64,000 nucleotides of DNA, taken from Paenibacillus dendritiformis (GTDB taxonomy: Bacteria; Bacillota; Bacilli; Paenibacillales; Paenibacillaceae). Both the position numbers and the translations under genes were made by a program. How positions within the stretch are numbered: the stretch's first letter is position 1; each line of letters starts with the position of its first letter. This document shows positions 9,485 to 19,591 of the stretch, piece by piece. The stretch lies in assembly GCF_015845845.1 (NCBI RefSeq), contig NZ_LDIG01000095.1:1-64000 (forward strand), given 5' to 3'. The notes beneath the pieces were generated by a model. It ran no database searches. It saw only the letters and a list, made by a program, of their open reading frames with translations, and had not been told where the DNA came from.

Positions 9485-11938
9485 ATGCTTCATCCACGCT
9501 CCCGGTGGATCTGCTCTGACGTGCCGGATACCGGCATCGACCAGCTGGCCCAGGAAGCCCGGGTCTCGAAGCTGGTCGCCCGTATGCTGGCCGTACGGGG
9601 GATTGCGGACGCGGAGCAGGCACACCGGTTTTTGCATGCGGATATTGATGAGATGCACGATCCATATTTATTGGCGGGAATGGAAGACGCGGTGGCCCGA
9701 ATCCGGACAGCGCTGGAGAACCGCGAGCGCATTCGTATTTATGGCGATTACGATGCGGACGGAGTTTCGAGCACATCGCTTATGATTTACTTGATGAGGC
9801 ACCTGGAGGCGGATTTCGATTATTATATCCCGCACCGGGCCAACGAAGGGTACGGCCTGAACAAGGCGGCGCTGGACGCTGCGAAGGCTTGCGGCGTCAC
9901 TCTCGTCGTAACGGTCGATACCGGGATTAGCGCCGTGGAAGAAATCGCTTATGCCCGCGAACTCGGAATCGACATCGTGGTGACCGATCATCATGAGCCT
10001 CCGGAGCAGCTTCCGGATGCCTGCGCCCTGGTCAATCCGAAGCTGCCGTATTGCCCTTATCCGTTCAAAGGGCTGGCCGGTGTCGGCGTAGCCTTCAAGC
10101 TGGCGCACGCGCTGCTCGGACGGATTCCGGAGGAGTGGCTGGAGCTGGCAGCCATCGGCACCGTCGCCGATCTGATGCCGCTGCTCGATGAGAACCGTAT
10201 TCTCGTGCGGGCGGCTCTGCAGCGGATGAAGCGTTCCCGCTATGCCGGGATTCGGGCGCTGCTTCAAGTGTGCAGCATCGATCCGAAGGAAGTGACCTCG
10301 ACGCATATCGCCTTTTCGATGGCTCCGCGAATCAATGCCAGCGGCCGGCTCGATCACGCCGACATCGCGGTCCAACTGCTGACGGCGGAAGACGACGCGG
10401 CGGCCGAGGCGTTCGCCTGGGAGCTGGATCGGTTGAACAAGGAGCGGCAGAAGATCGTCGACGGGATCGTCAAGGAGGCGGAAGCGCAGCTGGCAGAGAA
10501 GATGGAGGAGACGGGCGAGCCTCCTCATGTCATTGTCTTGGCCGCGGAGGGCTGGAATGTCGGGGTGATCGGCATCGTCGCTTCCAAAATCCTCGAAAAA
10601 TATTACCGCCCGACCTTCGTGCTCGGTATCGATGGCGAGACGGGATTATGCAAGGGCTCGGCCCGATCGATCCCGGGCTTCGATCTGTACGAGGCGATGC
10701 AGGCGTGCGGCGAGCTGTTCGAGCATTATGGCGGCCATCAGGCCGCGGCAGGCATGACGATTCAGGCAGACAAGCTCGCGGAGCTTGAGCGGCGCTTGCA
10801 AGAGATTGCGGAGGGAATACTGACAGAGGAGCACTTCTTTCCTTGCGTCGAAGTGGATGCGGAATGCGGCTTGAGTGAGATCACGCTGGAAGTCATCGAC
10901 CAACTCGAGCAATTGGCCCCGTTCGGCATGGGCAATCCGAGCCCCCGGGTCGTCATCCGCAACGCGCGGGTGCGCGAGATCCGGACGATGGGCAAGGAAG
11001 GCCAACATTTGAAGTTGATGTTGAGCCAAGACCGTGCTACATTGGATGCGGTAGCTTTTCACCGGGGAAGCTTGGCCCGGAGGATTGCGAGTGACGTGAA
11101 GGCGGATGTGCTGGGCGAACTGTCCGTCAACGAATGGAACGGCCGGCGCCGAACGCAGCTGTTCATGCAGGATATCCGCATCCAAGAACGGCAGCTGTTC
11201 GATTTGCGGGGGATTCCGGATGCTTGGGAGACCGCCGTGCAGCTTGCGCGCATATTGGAGCAGGACGGAGACGGCGCTAGCGTGCTTGTCACGACCCGTG
11301 AGCAGGCGGGCATGCATGCCGCGGAATCCTTCGCGTGGCTGTACAGCGACGAGGAGGACGGACCGGTCGTCGTTCCGGGCGCGTGGCGGGGAGACGAGCC
11401 GTTCATTGCCGCGATGTCGGAGCGCGTTCGCGAGATGGTGCTGTTCGGGATGCCGCCATCGGAGCAGGATTGGAGCCGGTTAATCCGCCAGCTTCGCCAT
11501 ATGGAACGGCTGCATGTCGTGCTGCCCCGCGAACCGATCGGAGGACGGCTTCATATGCCGACCCGCGATCGAATCAAGCGGGCATATGCGGAATTGAGAC
11601 GGGTACATACATGGACCAATGAACCCGAGCCGATGCGGTCGCTGGCCAAGCGCGTCAACCTGTCCCTGCGGGAATTCATGCTGCTGCTCGATATGTTCAA
11701 GGAGCTGCAATTTTTAACTTGCACTCATCATAAACATACAACGACATTCGAAATGGCGGCACAGCCGGCGAAGACCTCGTTGGAAGCTTCCCAACGTTAC
11801 CGGGACTGGGCAGCCGCAGCAGCCTGGGAGCGGCGCTGGTACGAGCCCGCGACTGACGCGTTCGCGGCATGGCTGTGGTCCTGCTGGGACGAAGACCGCG
11901 ATGTTTCATTACTTAGGAGGAGTTCAGATGGATTTTAA
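9485..11938 (+). CDS. recJ: single-stranded-DNA-specific exonuclease RecJ
   Basis: 817-aa DHH-family 5'-3' exonuclease acting in recombination and repair. The catalytic motifs are clear: [11 protein letters not shown] at about 81-91, TVDTGIS near 142, VTDHHEPPE near 165, then the DHHA1 domain (GASG-like [14 protein letters not shown] near 420) and the OB-fold. The roughly 200-residue C-terminal extension is typical of Firmicute RecJ (B. subtilis YrvE is of similar length). ATG at 9485 has AAAGGAG seven bases upstream. The gene end overlaps the apt start by 11 bases, so the two are coupled as in other Bacillales. Confidence 0.95.
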   Translation: MLHPRSRWICSDVPDTGIDQLAQEARVSKLVARMLAVRGIADAEQAHRFLHADIDEMHDPYLLAGMEDAVARIRTALENRERIRIYGDYDADGVSSTSLMIYLMRHLEADFDYYIPHRANEGYGLNKAALDAAKACGVTLVVTVDTGISAVEEIAYARELGIDIVVTDHHEPPEQLPDACALVNPKLPYCPYPFKGLAGVGVAFKLAHALLGRIPEEWLELAAIGTVADLMPLLDENRILVRAALQRMKRSRYAGIRALLQVCSIDPKEVTSTHIAFSMAPRINASGRLDHADIAVQLLTAEDDAAAEAFAWELDRLNKERQKIVDGIVKEAEAQLAEKMEETGEPPHVIVLAAEGWNVGVIGIVASKILEKYYRPTFVLGIDGETGLCKGSARSIPGFDLYEAMQACGELFEHYGGHQAAAGMTIQADKLAELERRLQEIAEGILTEEHFFPCVEVDAECGLSEITLEVIDQLEQLAPFGMGNPSPRVVIRNARVREIRTMGKEGQHLKLMLSQDRATLDAVAFHRGSLARRIASDVKADVLGELSVNEWNGRRRTQLFMQDIRIQERQLFDLRGIPDAWETAVQLARILEQDGDGASVLVTTREQAGMHAAESFAWLYSDEEDGPVVVPGAWRGDEPFIAAMSERVREMVLFGMPPSEQDWSRLIRQLRHMERLHVVLPREPIGGRLHMPTRDRIKRAYAELRRVHTWTNEPEPMRSLAKRVNLSLREFMLLLDMFKELQFLTCTHHKHTTTFEMAAQPAKTSLEASQRYRDWAAAAAWERRWYEPATDAFAAWLWSCWDEDRDVSLLRRSSDGF

Positions 11939-12440
11939 ATCGTATATTCGGGTCATTCCCGATTTTCCTCAGCCGGGAATCAGCTTCAAAGATATTACGA
12001 CGCTGCTGAAGGACGGCTCGGCTTATCAGGCCGCGATCGCCGCAATGAAGCAGATGGTCGAGGATAAGCAAATTGATCTGATTGCCGGTCCGGAGGCGCG
12101 CGGGTTCGTCGTGGGCGCTCCGCTCGCCTTGGCGATCGGGGCCGGCTTCGTTCCGATTCGCAAGAGCGGCAAGCTGCCGGGCGAGACGATCGAAGCGGGC
12201 TATGCGCTGGAATACGGCAGCGACAAGCTGGCTATGCACAAGGACGCGATCAAGCCGGGGCAGAAGGTGCTGATTGCCGACGATCTGCTGGCGACCGGAG
12301 GCACGATCTCGACGGCCGTCAATCTGGTGCGCCAGCTTGGCGGAGAAGTGGTCGGGGCATTGTTCCTGATCGAGCTGAGCGACCTGAACGGACGCGGCAA
12401 GCTGCCGGACATTGACGTGCGTTCCCTGGTGACTTACTGA
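11928..12440 (+). CDS. apt: adenine phosphoribosyltransferase
   Basis: 170-aa purine salvage enzyme (adenine + PRPP to AMP + PPi). The family start [21 protein letters not shown] is present, as are [14 protein letters not shown] and the PRPP-binding loop [13 protein letters not shown] at about 112-124. ATG at 11928 has AGGAGG seven bases upstream; a frame extension to 11901 is not used. It overlaps recJ and is followed by a shared terminator with uraA. Confidence 0.95.
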   Translation: MDFKSYIRVIPDFPQPGISFKDITTLLKDGSAYQAAIAAMKQMVEDKQIDLIAGPEARGFVVGAPLALAIGAGFVPIRKSGKLPGETIEAGYALEYGSDKLAMHKDAIKPGQKVLIADDLLATGGTISTAVNLVRQLGGEVVGALFLIELSDLNGRGKLPDIDVRSLVTY

Positions 12441-12459
12441 TAAGCGAGGAAGTCAAAAA

Positions 12460-12493
12460 CCCCCTGAATCGGGCTTCTGCCCGTTCCAGGGGG
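12460..12493. terminator. bidirectional terminator between apt and uraA
   Basis: A 15-base stem (CCCCCTGAATCGGGC against GCCCGTTCCAGGGGG, two mismatches) with a TTCT loop lies between convergent genes. An A-run (12455-12459) precedes it, so the uraA side reads as a strong U-tract; the apt side has only CTTTCT. Confidence 0.8.
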
Positions 12494-12506
12494 CTTTCTG
12501 CATGCA

Positions 12507-13775
12507 TCAGGCTTGCTCGTTAGACCAGCCCAGCTTGTCGATGATGATAAAGAACAGATTGAGCACGATGCCGAGCACCGTGGCCAGCGCCATGCCCTTC
12601 AGCTCCACAGCGCCCAGCTTCAAGGTGGCGCCGCTGATGCCGATGACGATGATAAGCGTTGTCAGCAGCAGATTTTTCGGCTTGCCGTAATCGACCTTGG
12701 CATCGACGAGCACCCGAAGTCCGGATGCCGCGATAACCCCGAACAGCAGCAGGGATACGCCGCCCATGACGGGAACCGGGATGTTGGCGATGAGGGCCGA
12801 GACTTTGCCGAAGAAGGACATGATGATGGCGATGACCGCTGCGCCGCCGATGACATATACAGAATAGACGCGGGTAAGCGCCATGACGCCGATGTTCTCT
12901 CCATATGTCGTGTTCGGCGTGGAGCCGAAGAAGCCCGAGAAGATAGTCGAGAGCCCGTTGCCGAGCAGGGAGCGGTGAAGCCCCGGATTTTTCGACAGAT
13001 CGCTGCCTACAATATTGCTGGTTACCATCAAATGGCCGATATGCTCCACGACGACGACCAGTGCCGCAGGCACGATAATCGCGATCGCCGTCCAGTTGAA
13101 TTCAGGGAATGTGAACGTTGGCACTTTGAACAGCGCGGCCTCCCGGACCGGATTCATGCTGACCACGCCCATGAAGTAAGCGACGACGTAGCCGGTAATG
13201 ATACCGATAAGAACGGGAATGATTTTGAAGAAGCCGCGGAAGAGCACGTTCCCGAGCACGGTGACGCCGAGCGTGACGCAGGCGAGCGTAATGGCAGTCG
13301 GGTCAAGCGCGGCTCCCGGAGCGGACGGAATAAATCCCGACATCCCGGCAGCGACCGGAACAAGCTCGAGGCCGATGACGGCGACGATGGCTCCCATGGC
13401 GGCCGGCGGGAAGAGCACATCCAGCCAGTGAGTGCCGACCCACTTCACGATAAGCGCAACCGCGACGAAGATGAGTCCGCATACGATGAAGCCCGACAGC
13501 GCTTGGGCATAGCTCCCGCCATTGCCGGTGAGAACGACCGTAACCGGAGAAATGAACGCAAAGCTCGATCCGAGAAAAGCAGGGATCAGCCCCCGGCACA
13601 GCACAAGATAGAAGATGGTGCCCAATCCGTTCATGAGCAGTACGATGCCCGGATCGACGTGGAACAGGTTCGGTACCAGCACGTTCGATCCGAACATGGC
13701 GAACATGTGTTGGATGCTTAGCAGCAGTCCGGGCCCGAAAGCCGGTTTTTCATGCACTTGAATTTCGCGTTGCAA
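12507..13775 (-). CDS. uraA: uracil permease (NCS2 family)
   Basis: 422-aa NCS2 transporter with 14 hydrophobic segments. The N-terminus (LSIQHMFAMFGSNVLVPNLF, then PAFLGSSFAFISPV) and the block LDVLFPPAAMGAIVAVIGLE are very close to E. coli UraA. The substrate-binding glutamates are in GLELVPVAAG and in the VVVEHIGH motif of segment 10. It brings uracil into the cell with protons and so partners apt-type base salvage next door. No PyrR- or purine-type leader was recognised upstream. A possible promoter reads TTGAAA, 18 bases, TAAATT on the minus strand around 13865-13895. Confidence 0.9.
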   Translation of the reverse strand: MQREIQVHEKPAFGPGLLLSIQHMFAMFGSNVLVPNLFHVDPGIVLLMNGLGTIFYLVLCRGLIPAFLGSSFAFISPVTVVLTGNGGSYAQALSGFIVCGLIFVAVALIVKWVGTHWLDVLFPPAAMGAIVAVIGLELVPVAAGMSGFIPSAPGAALDPTAITLACVTLGVTVLGNVLFRGFFKIIPVLIGIITGYVVAYFMGVVSMNPVREAALFKVPTFTFPEFNWTAIAIIVPAALVVVVEHIGHLMVTSNIVGSDLSKNPGLHRSLLGNGLSTIFSGFFGSTPNTTYGENIGVMALTRVYSVYVIGGAAVIAIIMSFFGKVSALIANIPVPVMGGVSLLLFGVIAASGLRVLVDAKVDYGKPKNLLLTTLIIVIGISGATLKLGAVELKGMALATVLGIVLNLFFIIIDKLGWSNEQA

Positions 13776-13990
13776 GTCGAATGCACTCCTTTAATATGAA
13801 ATTGTCGCAATCCGTTTCTGGATAGTATCCCTTAGACCCAACTATATAATTTACATGCTATTCGGCCTGTTTTTCAACAACATTTTTGTGATGGGGCAAT
13901 AAATTGGAGAAAAATCCGAGTTATTTCGAATGAAAAACCTAATTTTCGACAAGAAAAGACAATGGTGATCGTGAAAGCCCAGGGAGACCA

Positions 13991-14020
13991 TTGACGGGAG
14001 ACACCGAATAAAGGCATAAT
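13991..14020 (+). promoter_or_regulatory. putative sigma-A promoter of relA-dtd
   Basis: TTGACG, an 18-base spacer and CATAAT, about 70 bases before the relA start. The 313-base gap between divergent uraA and relA shows nothing else I could identify. Confidence 0.5.
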
Positions 14021-14088
14021 TAAAGGATATAAATCTTAGTCTGGGAGATTATGATCCCCGACGGAAGAAAGGAACCGAAACGACTCCA

Positions 14089-16266
14089 ATGGGCATCGAG
14101 CATTTATTAGAGAAGGCCTCGGCGTATATGAAAGAATCGGATCTGGATCGCGTCCGCGAAGCATATCTGTTCGCGGAGCAGGCTCATTCGGGGCAGGTCC
14201 GGAAATCCGGCGAACCTTATATATTGCACCCTCTGGCTGTGGCCGACATCGTGGTGGGCATGCAGATGGATCCGACTTCCGTCGTAGCCGCGCTGCTGCA
14301 CGATGTCGTGGAAGACACGTCCGTCTCCCTGGAGGAAGTGCGCACCAAATTCGGAAATACATGCGCGATGCTGGTCGATGGATTAACGAAGCTTGAGCGG
14401 ATTCAGTTCCGGTCCAAGGAAGAGCAGCAGAACGAGAATTACCGGAAAATGTTCGTGGCGATGGCCAATGATATCCGCGTTATCGTCATCAAGCTGGCCG
14501 ACCGGCTTCACAATATGCGGACGCTGAAGTATCAATCGGAAGAGAGTCAACGGCGCATTGCCTACGAGACACTGGAAATCTTCTGTCCCATCGCTCACCG
14601 GCTTGGAATCTCGGCCATCAAGTGGGAGATGGAGGACATTGCGCTTCGCTATTTGAATCCGCAGCAGTATTACCGCATCGCCAACCTCATGCACAAGAAG
14701 CGCGCCGAACGGGAGCAGTACATTGCCGACGTCATCGCGCGCATTCAGGAGAAGCTGGAGGAGATGGGCATCACCGCCGATCTGTCCGGCCGACCGAAGC
14801 ATATCTACAGCGTCTACAAAAAAATGACGGCCAAGAGCAAGCAATTCAATGAAATTTACGATCTGCTGGCGATTCGCATCATCGTCGACAATATAAAAGA
14901 TTGCTACGCTACCCTCGGCATTATCCACACGCTCTGGAAGCCGATGCCAGGCCGGTTCAAGGACTACATTGCGATGCCGAAGACGAATATGTATCAGTCG
15001 CTCCATACGACCGTCATCGGTCCGACGGGGGAACCGACCGAGGTGCAGATTCGGACCTGGGAGATGCACCGCACGGCCGAATACGGGATTGCGGCCCACT
15101 GGGCTTACAAGGAGGGCGGATCCAATTCGGGCAGCTTCGAAGAGAAGATGACGTTCCTGCGCGAAATTCTCGATTTGCAGCAGGAGACGAACGACGCTCA
15201 GGAATTCGTCGAGTCGCTAAAAATGGATTTTTTCTCGGATTTGGTGTTTGTATTCACGCCCAAAGGAGAAGTCATCGAGCTTCCGTCCGGCTCCGTGCCG
15301 CTTGATTTCGCGTACCGCATCCATACGGAGGTCGGGAACCGGACGATCGGGGCGAAGGTGAACGGCCGCATCGTGCCGCTCGATCATCAACTGAAGACCG
15401 GCGATATCGTCGAGATATTGACATCGAAGCATTCTTACGGGCCAAGCGCGGACTGGGTCAAAATCGCGCAGTCTTCGCATGCGCGCTCCAAGATTAAGCA
15501 GTGGTTCAAAAAAGAGAAGCGCGAGGAGAACGTTCAAAAGGGACGCGAAGGGATCGAACGGGAATTGAAGCGGCTGGGGCTGGAGCCTTCGGCCTGGATG
15601 ACCGACGACAAGCTGCTTGAGGTCGCGAAGAAATTCACCTTCAACGATATCGAGGACATGATGTCCGCAATCGGCTTCGGCGGCATTACCGCCTCCCAGA
15701 TCGTGACCCGCTTGACGGAGAAGCTGCGCAAGGAAACGGAAGAGGCCAATCAGATCGAATTGACTCACGAGGTCAAGGAAGTCAAGAAGGAGCCGGAGCG
15801 GAAAGCCCGTCCCGCCCATGGCGTCAGAGTCGAAGGGATCGACAATCTGCTCGTTCGGTTCGCCCGCTGCTGCAATCCGGTGCCTGGCGACGAGATTGTC
15901 GGGTATGTCACCCGCGGAAGGGGCGTCTCGATTCACCGCGCCGACTGCCTGAACATCCCGACGACGATCGACGGGGAAGAGGCGGAACGGATTATCGATG
16001 TGCAGTGGGGCGATTCCTCCGAGGCGAATTACAGCGTCGACATCGAGATTACCGGGATGGATCGGAGAGGCTTCCTCAACGAGGTGCTGCAGGCCGTCTC
16101 CGAGAGCAAGACGAATATCGCCGCTGTGTCGGGCCGTTCGGATCGCAACCGGCTGGCGATGATTCATATGACGATTCTTATCCGCAATACCGACCATCTC
16201 CATTCGGTGGTCGAGAAGATTAAGCGTGTGAAGGACGTGTATACGGTGCAGCGGATCATGCAATGA
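14089..16266 (+). CDS. relA: bifunctional (p)ppGpp synthetase/hydrolase, RelA/SpoT family
   Basis: 725-aa Rel enzyme. Domains in order: HD hydrolase (HDVVEDT at 71-77; LADRLHNMRTL near 145), synthetase (RPKHIYSVYKKM near 238; MYQSLHTTVIGP near 301), TGS (about 390-450, beginning FFSDLVFVFTPKG), a zinc-finger region with RCCNPVPGD near 590, and a C-terminal ACT domain (about 650-725). Both catalytic sites look intact, so it should make and degrade ppGpp, sensing uncharged tRNA on the ribosome. The annotated ATG has AAAGGA about 16 bases upstream, which is far, but the family N-terminus supports it. dtd follows after 64 bases, as in Bacillus. Confidence 0.95.
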   Translation: MGIEHLLEKASAYMKESDLDRVREAYLFAEQAHSGQVRKSGEPYILHPLAVADIVVGMQMDPTSVVAALLHDVVEDTSVSLEEVRTKFGNTCAMLVDGLTKLERIQFRSKEEQQNENYRKMFVAMANDIRVIVIKLADRLHNMRTLKYQSEESQRRIAYETLEIFCPIAHRLGISAIKWEMEDIALRYLNPQQYYRIANLMHKKRAEREQYIADVIARIQEKLEEMGITADLSGRPKHIYSVYKKMTAKSKQFNEIYDLLAIRIIVDNIKDCYATLGIIHTLWKPMPGRFKDYIAMPKTNMYQSLHTTVIGPTGEPTEVQIRTWEMHRTAEYGIAAHWAYKEGGSNSGSFEEKMTFLREILDLQQETNDAQEFVESLKMDFFSDLVFVFTPKGEVIELPSGSVPLDFAYRIHTEVGNRTIGAKVNGRIVPLDHQLKTGDIVEILTSKHSYGPSADWVKIAQSSHARSKIKQWFKKEKREENVQKGREGIERELKRLGLEPSAWMTDDKLLEVAKKFTFNDIEDMMSAIGFGGITASQIVTRLTEKLRKETEEANQIELTHEVKEVKKEPERKARPAHGVRVEGIDNLLVRFARCCNPVPGDEIVGYVTRGRGVSIHRADCLNIPTTIDGEEAERIIDVQWGDSSEANYSVDIEITGMDRRGFLNEVLQAVSESKTNIAAVSGRSDRNRLAMIHMTILIRNTDHLHSVVEKIKRVKDVYTVQRIMQ

Positions 16267-16330
16267 ACTCGCTGCACTTTTTTGGCATGTTAAGAGGCAG
16301 TTCAACTGCAGGAAGGGATGATAGGCAAGC

Positions 16331-16774
16331 ATGCGAATCGTGGTTCAGCGATGCAAGGAAGCGGCGGTAACGGTTGAGGGAGAGACGGTCGGGAGCATCG
16401 GCCCGGGCTTGATGCTGCTCGTCGGCGTGACGCATGAGGATACGGAGCAGGACGTCATCTGGGCGGCTGACAAAATTGCCGGGCTGCGGATCTTCGAGGA
16501 TGAATCCGAGAAGATGAATCTGTCGGTCCGGGATATCGGCGGCGCGATATTGTCCGTCTCGCAATTCACCCTGTACGGCGACTGCCGCAAAGGGCGGCGT
16601 CCCAACTTCATGGCTGCCGCCCGTCCCGAGCAGGCGGAGCGGCTCTACGACAGCTTCAATGAGCGGCTGCGCGGGCTGGGGCTCGCCGTGGAGACCGGCC
16701 GCTTCGGAGCGATGATGGATGTGTGGCTCGTGAACTGGGGGCCGGTGACGCTCATCGTGGACAGCCGGGAGTAG
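16331..16774 (+). CDS. dtd: D-aminoacyl-tRNA deacylase
   Basis: 147-aa homodimeric editing enzyme that frees tRNA from D-amino acids. Both family motifs are present: [17 protein letters not shown] near residue 77 and [11 protein letters not shown] near 134. The second motif is NxGPVT with Trp in the variable position, where Asp is common. The gene follows relA as in B. subtilis, probably in one transcript. Confidence 0.93.
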   Translation: MRIVVQRCKEAAVTVEGETVGSIGPGLMLLVGVTHEDTEQDVIWAADKIAGLRIFEDESEKMNLSVRDIGGAILSVSQFTLYGDCRKGRRPNFMAAARPEQAERLYDSFNERLRGLGLAVETGRFGAMMDVWLVNWGPVTLIVDSRE

Positions 16775-16880
16775 TCTCGCGTTGGACAAGCCTTGTCCCG
16801 CCAGCTTGAGGAGAACGCGGGCGGAAGCGCGGAATAATTGATCGCGGGCGCGGCTCATACTAGGGAGGAACCCTGCGCGT

Positions 16881-16932
16881 GCTGCCCTGCCCGGCCGGAT
16901 GCTTCGCTTGGCATCCGGGACCGGCCGGCAGC
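16881..16932 (+). promoter_or_regulatory. large hairpin directly upstream of a small ORF
   Basis: Outer stem GCTGCC/GGCAGC and inner stem CCGGATGC/GCATCCGG around an eight-base loop (TTCGCTTG), joined by GC-rich internal-loop sequence. It ends four bases before the AAAGGAG of the 47-codon ORF. It could be a cis-regulatory leader or an mRNA stabiliser. It lacks a U-tract, so it is not a normal terminator. Confidence 0.4.
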
Positions 16933-16951
16933 TGCGGAAAGGAGCCGTATC

Positions 16952-17095
16952 GTGCGACAATCTTTGCAGCAGCTCGCGATCCAGTACAGCACCTGGGCAG
17001 CCGTTCAATCCGTCAAGGAAGCGGCTGCGCTTATGCGGGAGGAGCAGGCCGAGCAGGATGCCCTTCGCCGCCAAGGAGCCAATGTAAAGCGATAG
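16952..17095 (+). CDS. small hypothetical protein, 47 aa
   Basis: GTG start with a textbook AAAGGAG seven bases upstream. The product is a charged, Ala/Gln-rich amphipathic helix (VKEAAALMREEQAEQDALRRQ) with no membrane segment or signal peptide. It lies between dtd and a strong hairpin terminator at 17109, preceded by a large stem-loop. I do not recognise a family. The ribosome binding site and tight bracketing by structured elements argue that it is translated. A longer reading (85 aa from 16838) has no ribosome binding site and a Cys/Pro-rich, non-protein-like start. Confidence 0.5.
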   Translation: MRQSLQQLAIQYSTWAAVQSVKEAAALMREEQAEQDALRRQGANVKR

Positions 17096-17108
17096 CCGCG
17101 GTCATTCG

Positions 17109-17145
17109 ATGCCCGGTCTTCTTCCATCAGGAAGGGACCGGGCAT
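17109..17145 (+). terminator. terminator after the 47-aa ORF
   Basis: Perfect 10-bp stem ATGCCCGGTC / GACCGGGCAT, extended inside by CTTCC/GGAAG around ATCA, followed by TGCTGTCTGTTT. It begins 13 bases after the small ORF stop. The downstream tract is only moderately T-rich. Confidence 0.65.
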
Positions 17146-17299
17146 TGCTGTCTGTTTCGCCGGCTGGGGCGCCGGGGTATAAAGTCGTACGGAAGGACTT
17201 CCGCCAGCAATCCGCCTCTTCATCTTGCGGCGCATCATCGCACCGGATGAGGAGAGGGTGACAAAATAACGATACCAGAAGACGGCGAGGTGACGGAAG

Positions 17300-17731
17300 A
17301 TGAAACGAATTCAGGCATACACGCGGACGGAGGACGATGCAGAGACGCTGCGCACACGGCTTACCGCGGCCGGCGCGGCAAATATCGAGGTCGGGGAATT
17401 GGGAGGCCCGCTTGGCAGCAAGCAGATGCTGTTCGCACCGTTCATAACCGGCAATGCGAATGGGTCCGCTTATAACGGCGGCATCTCCGCCGTAGGTCCG
17501 GGCGGCATCGTGACGACCCGCGACGACGGGCAGGAGGCGCTCACGACGACTCCGGCCACGGATTTGACCGATAACGAAGGAGGAGCCGATACCGCTTCCT
17601 CCGAACGCATGGAGCCGCCGGACGGGCTGCGCTATGTCGTCACCGCGAAGGTGGATGAAGCGGACTATGATGCTGCCGCGCGGCTCATCCGCGAGAACGG
17701 CGGATATTTCGATCCGGGAGAAGAGGGCTAA
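17300..17731 (+). CDS. hypothetical protein with two beta-alpha-beta halves
   Basis: 143 aa, acidic, no signal peptide or membrane segment. The first 35 residues (IQAYTRTEDDAETLRTRL, ending IEVGEL) and the last 35 (RYVVTAKVDEADYDAAARLI, ending GYFD) each look like a strand-helix-strand unit. They are separated by about 70 Gly/Ala/Thr-rich residues of low complexity. This layout recalls YflT/general-stress-protein-17M-like proteins, but I cannot assign it firmly. GAGGTGA lies about nine bases before the ATG. A clear terminator follows at 17777, so it is probably monocistronic. Confidence 0.55.
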   Translation: MKRIQAYTRTEDDAETLRTRLTAAGAANIEVGELGGPLGSKQMLFAPFITGNANGSAYNGGISAVGPGGIVTTRDDGQEALTTTPATDLTDNEGGADTASSERMEPPDGLRYVVTAKVDEADYDAAARLIRENGGYFDPGEEG

Positions 17732-17776
17732 TATCTTCCCTTTATTTCGGAAAGTCAATATGATAGGATAAGGACT

Positions 17777-17803
17777 GGCGCCCGCATGGTTGGGCGCCTT
17801 TTT
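17777..17803 (+). terminator. Rho-independent terminator
   Basis: GGCGCCC / GGGCGCC stem, eight-base loop, then TTTTT. It ends the transcript of the 143-aa protein, 46 bases after its stop. Confidence 0.85.
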
Positions 17804-17850
17804 GGGACGAAGAGCCAACTTGGGCCTTATGAGGGGGAGCTTGCAGGAAA

Positions 17851-19419
17851 ATGCGCATTACATTAATCGCCAATGAAGCGGCGTTTGAACGTTCGCTTAT
17901 TCATATTGTTCAATTGTTCATCGAGCAGCCGGAGGTTACGTATCAGGTCAGCCTGCAGCCGGAAGCAGAGCGGGCGGAGGAAGCCGAGGCGGTCATCCGT
18001 CTCGCGCAGACCGAGCCGGAGGGCGGGCTCGCGCCCGAATCGTTCCCGCTTGCGGCACCGGGGCGGGTTTGCGTCCGCGCTGCGCTGGAGCGGAAGGACG
18101 GCTCTCCGGTGGAAGCTGTCAATGAACGTCCGGTTCCTGCGGAAGCGACCTATGAGCAGTACCGCAAACAGGTAAAGAATGCCTTCTCCCATGCGCTGCT
18201 CCAGGTGCTGACCGCATGGACCGGCATCGAGCAGCCATGGGGCATTCTGACCGGCGTCCGCCCGACGAAGCTGATGCATGATGCCCGGCGGCGCGGGCTG
18301 TCGCAGGACGAAGCGAAGAAGATGCTTCGCGAAGAATATTTGATTACGGACAGCAAGATCGCGCTGATGGAACAGATCGTGGAACGCCAGTTGACGGCAC
18401 TGCCCGATTTGGATCAGCTTCAGCACCAGTTAAGCATTTATATCGGAATCCCGTTCTGTCCGACCAAATGCGCCTATTGCACCTTCCCGGCGTACGACAT
18501 CAACGGGCGTCAAGGCTCGGTCGATTCGTTCCTTGGCGGCCTTCACTATGAAATGCGCGAGATCGGACGCTTCCTGAAGGAGCGGAATATTCCGATCACG
18601 ACGATTTACTATGGCGGCGGGACCCCGACCAGCATCACTGCGGAAGAGATGGACATGCTGTATGAGGAAATGATGACCTCCTTCCCGAATGTGGAGCAGG
18701 TGCGTGAGATTACCGTCGAGGCGGGACGCCCGGATACGATCACGCCGGAGAAGCTGGAAGTGCTGCGGAAATGGAATATCGACCGCATCAGCATCAACCC
18801 GCAGTCTTACATTCAGGAGACGCTTGATATTATCGGCCGCCATCACAGCGTGGAAGAGACCGTGGAGAAATATAAGCTGGCGCGCGAGCTCGGCATGAAC
18901 AATATCAATATGGATCTCATTCTCGGACTGCCGGGGGAAGGGACGGCGGAGTTCGCCCATACACTGCGGGAGACGGAACGGCTCATGCCGGAATCGGTAA
19001 CGGTCCATACGCTGTCGTTCAAGCGCGCTTCCGAGATGACCCGCCACCGCGGGGAGGAGAAATTCAAGGTGGCCGACCGGGAAGAGGTCGAGCGGATGAT
19101 GACGATGGCGGCGGAATGGACGGGGGCTCACGGCTATGTTCCGTATTATTTGTACCGCCAAAAAAATATACTCGGCAACCTGGAAAATGTCGGCTATGCG
19201 CTGCCGGGCACCGAGAGTCTGTACAATATCCTCATTATCGAAGAAATTCAATCGATTCTGGGATTGGGCTGCGGCGCATCCTCCAAATGGGTGCATCCGC
19301 GCACCGGGGCGATTACGCGCTTCGCCAACCCGAAGGAACCGAAAGTATACAATGACAATTATGTCGAAGTGACGCGCAAAAAAATAGAAATGATGAAGGA
19401 ATTGTTCAAAGAAGCCTAA
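17851..19419 (+). CDS. hemZ: coproporphyrinogen III dehydrogenase HemZ (radical SAM)
   Basis: 522-aa radical-SAM protein. The iron-sulfur motif CPTKCAYC is at Cys203, Cys207 and Cys210, preceded by YIGIPF. The SAM-binding YYGGGTPTSI follows near residue 252, with later HemN/HemZ blocks (GLPGEGTAEF; HTLSFKRASEM). The roughly 165-residue N-terminal extension containing GILTGVRPTKL is the HemZ hallmark that separates it from HemN/HemW. It is an oxygen-independent coproporphyrinogen oxidase homologue; hemZ lies in the same relA-dtd-hemZ-hisS area in other Bacillales. The ATG follows AGGGGGAGC. Confidence 0.9.
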   Translation: MRITLIANEAAFERSLIHIVQLFIEQPEVTYQVSLQPEAERAEEAEAVIRLAQTEPEGGLAPESFPLAAPGRVCVRAALERKDGSPVEAVNERPVPAEATYEQYRKQVKNAFSHALLQVLTAWTGIEQPWGILTGVRPTKLMHDARRRGLSQDEAKKMLREEYLITDSKIALMEQIVERQLTALPDLDQLQHQLSIYIGIPFCPTKCAYCTFPAYDINGRQGSVDSFLGGLHYEMREIGRFLKERNIPITTIYYGGGTPTSITAEEMDMLYEEMMTSFPNVEQVREITVEAGRPDTITPEKLEVLRKWNIDRISINPQSYIQETLDIIGRHHSVEETVEKYKLARELGMNNINMDLILGLPGEGTAEFAHTLRETERLMPESVTVHTLSFKRASEMTRHRGEEKFKVADREEVERMMTMAAEWTGAHGYVPYYLYRQKNILGNLENVGYALPGTESLYNILIIEEIQSILGLGCGASSKWVHPRTGAITRFANPKEPKVYNDNYVEVTRKKIEMMKELFKEA

Positions 19420-19530
19420 AGGAAACGTTTGCTTTTTTGTAATCTGTTTGTAATCTTTGCTTCATGTTCCTTTAATATTTGCGACCTATACTGAATGCAT
19501 GACCCCCTTTTTAATATATTCTTTTGCTGG

Positions 19531-19555
19531 ACCTACATCTGATGTAGGTTTTTTT
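19531..19555 (+). terminator. terminator after hemZ
   Basis: CCTACAT / ATGTAGG stem with a CTG loop, flanked by A and T, followed by seven T residues. It lies immediately upstream of the hisS promoter and separates the two units. Confidence 0.85.
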
Positions 19556-19556
19556 C

Positions 19557-19585
19557 TTGACTTTAGCGTGTTACATCCTTACAAT
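19557..19585 (+). promoter_or_regulatory. sigma-A promoter of the hisS-aspS operon
   Basis: TTGACT, 17-base spacer, TACAAT: close to consensus with ideal spacing. Transcription should start near 19592, at the beginning of the T-box leader. Confidence 0.8.
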
Positions 19586-19591
19586 GTTCTT

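Noticed and set aside
13776-14088. Purine or PyrR-type leader for uraA
   Set aside because: Neither the purine-aptamer core nor a PyrR binding-loop/terminator set could be found; only a plausible promoter is present.
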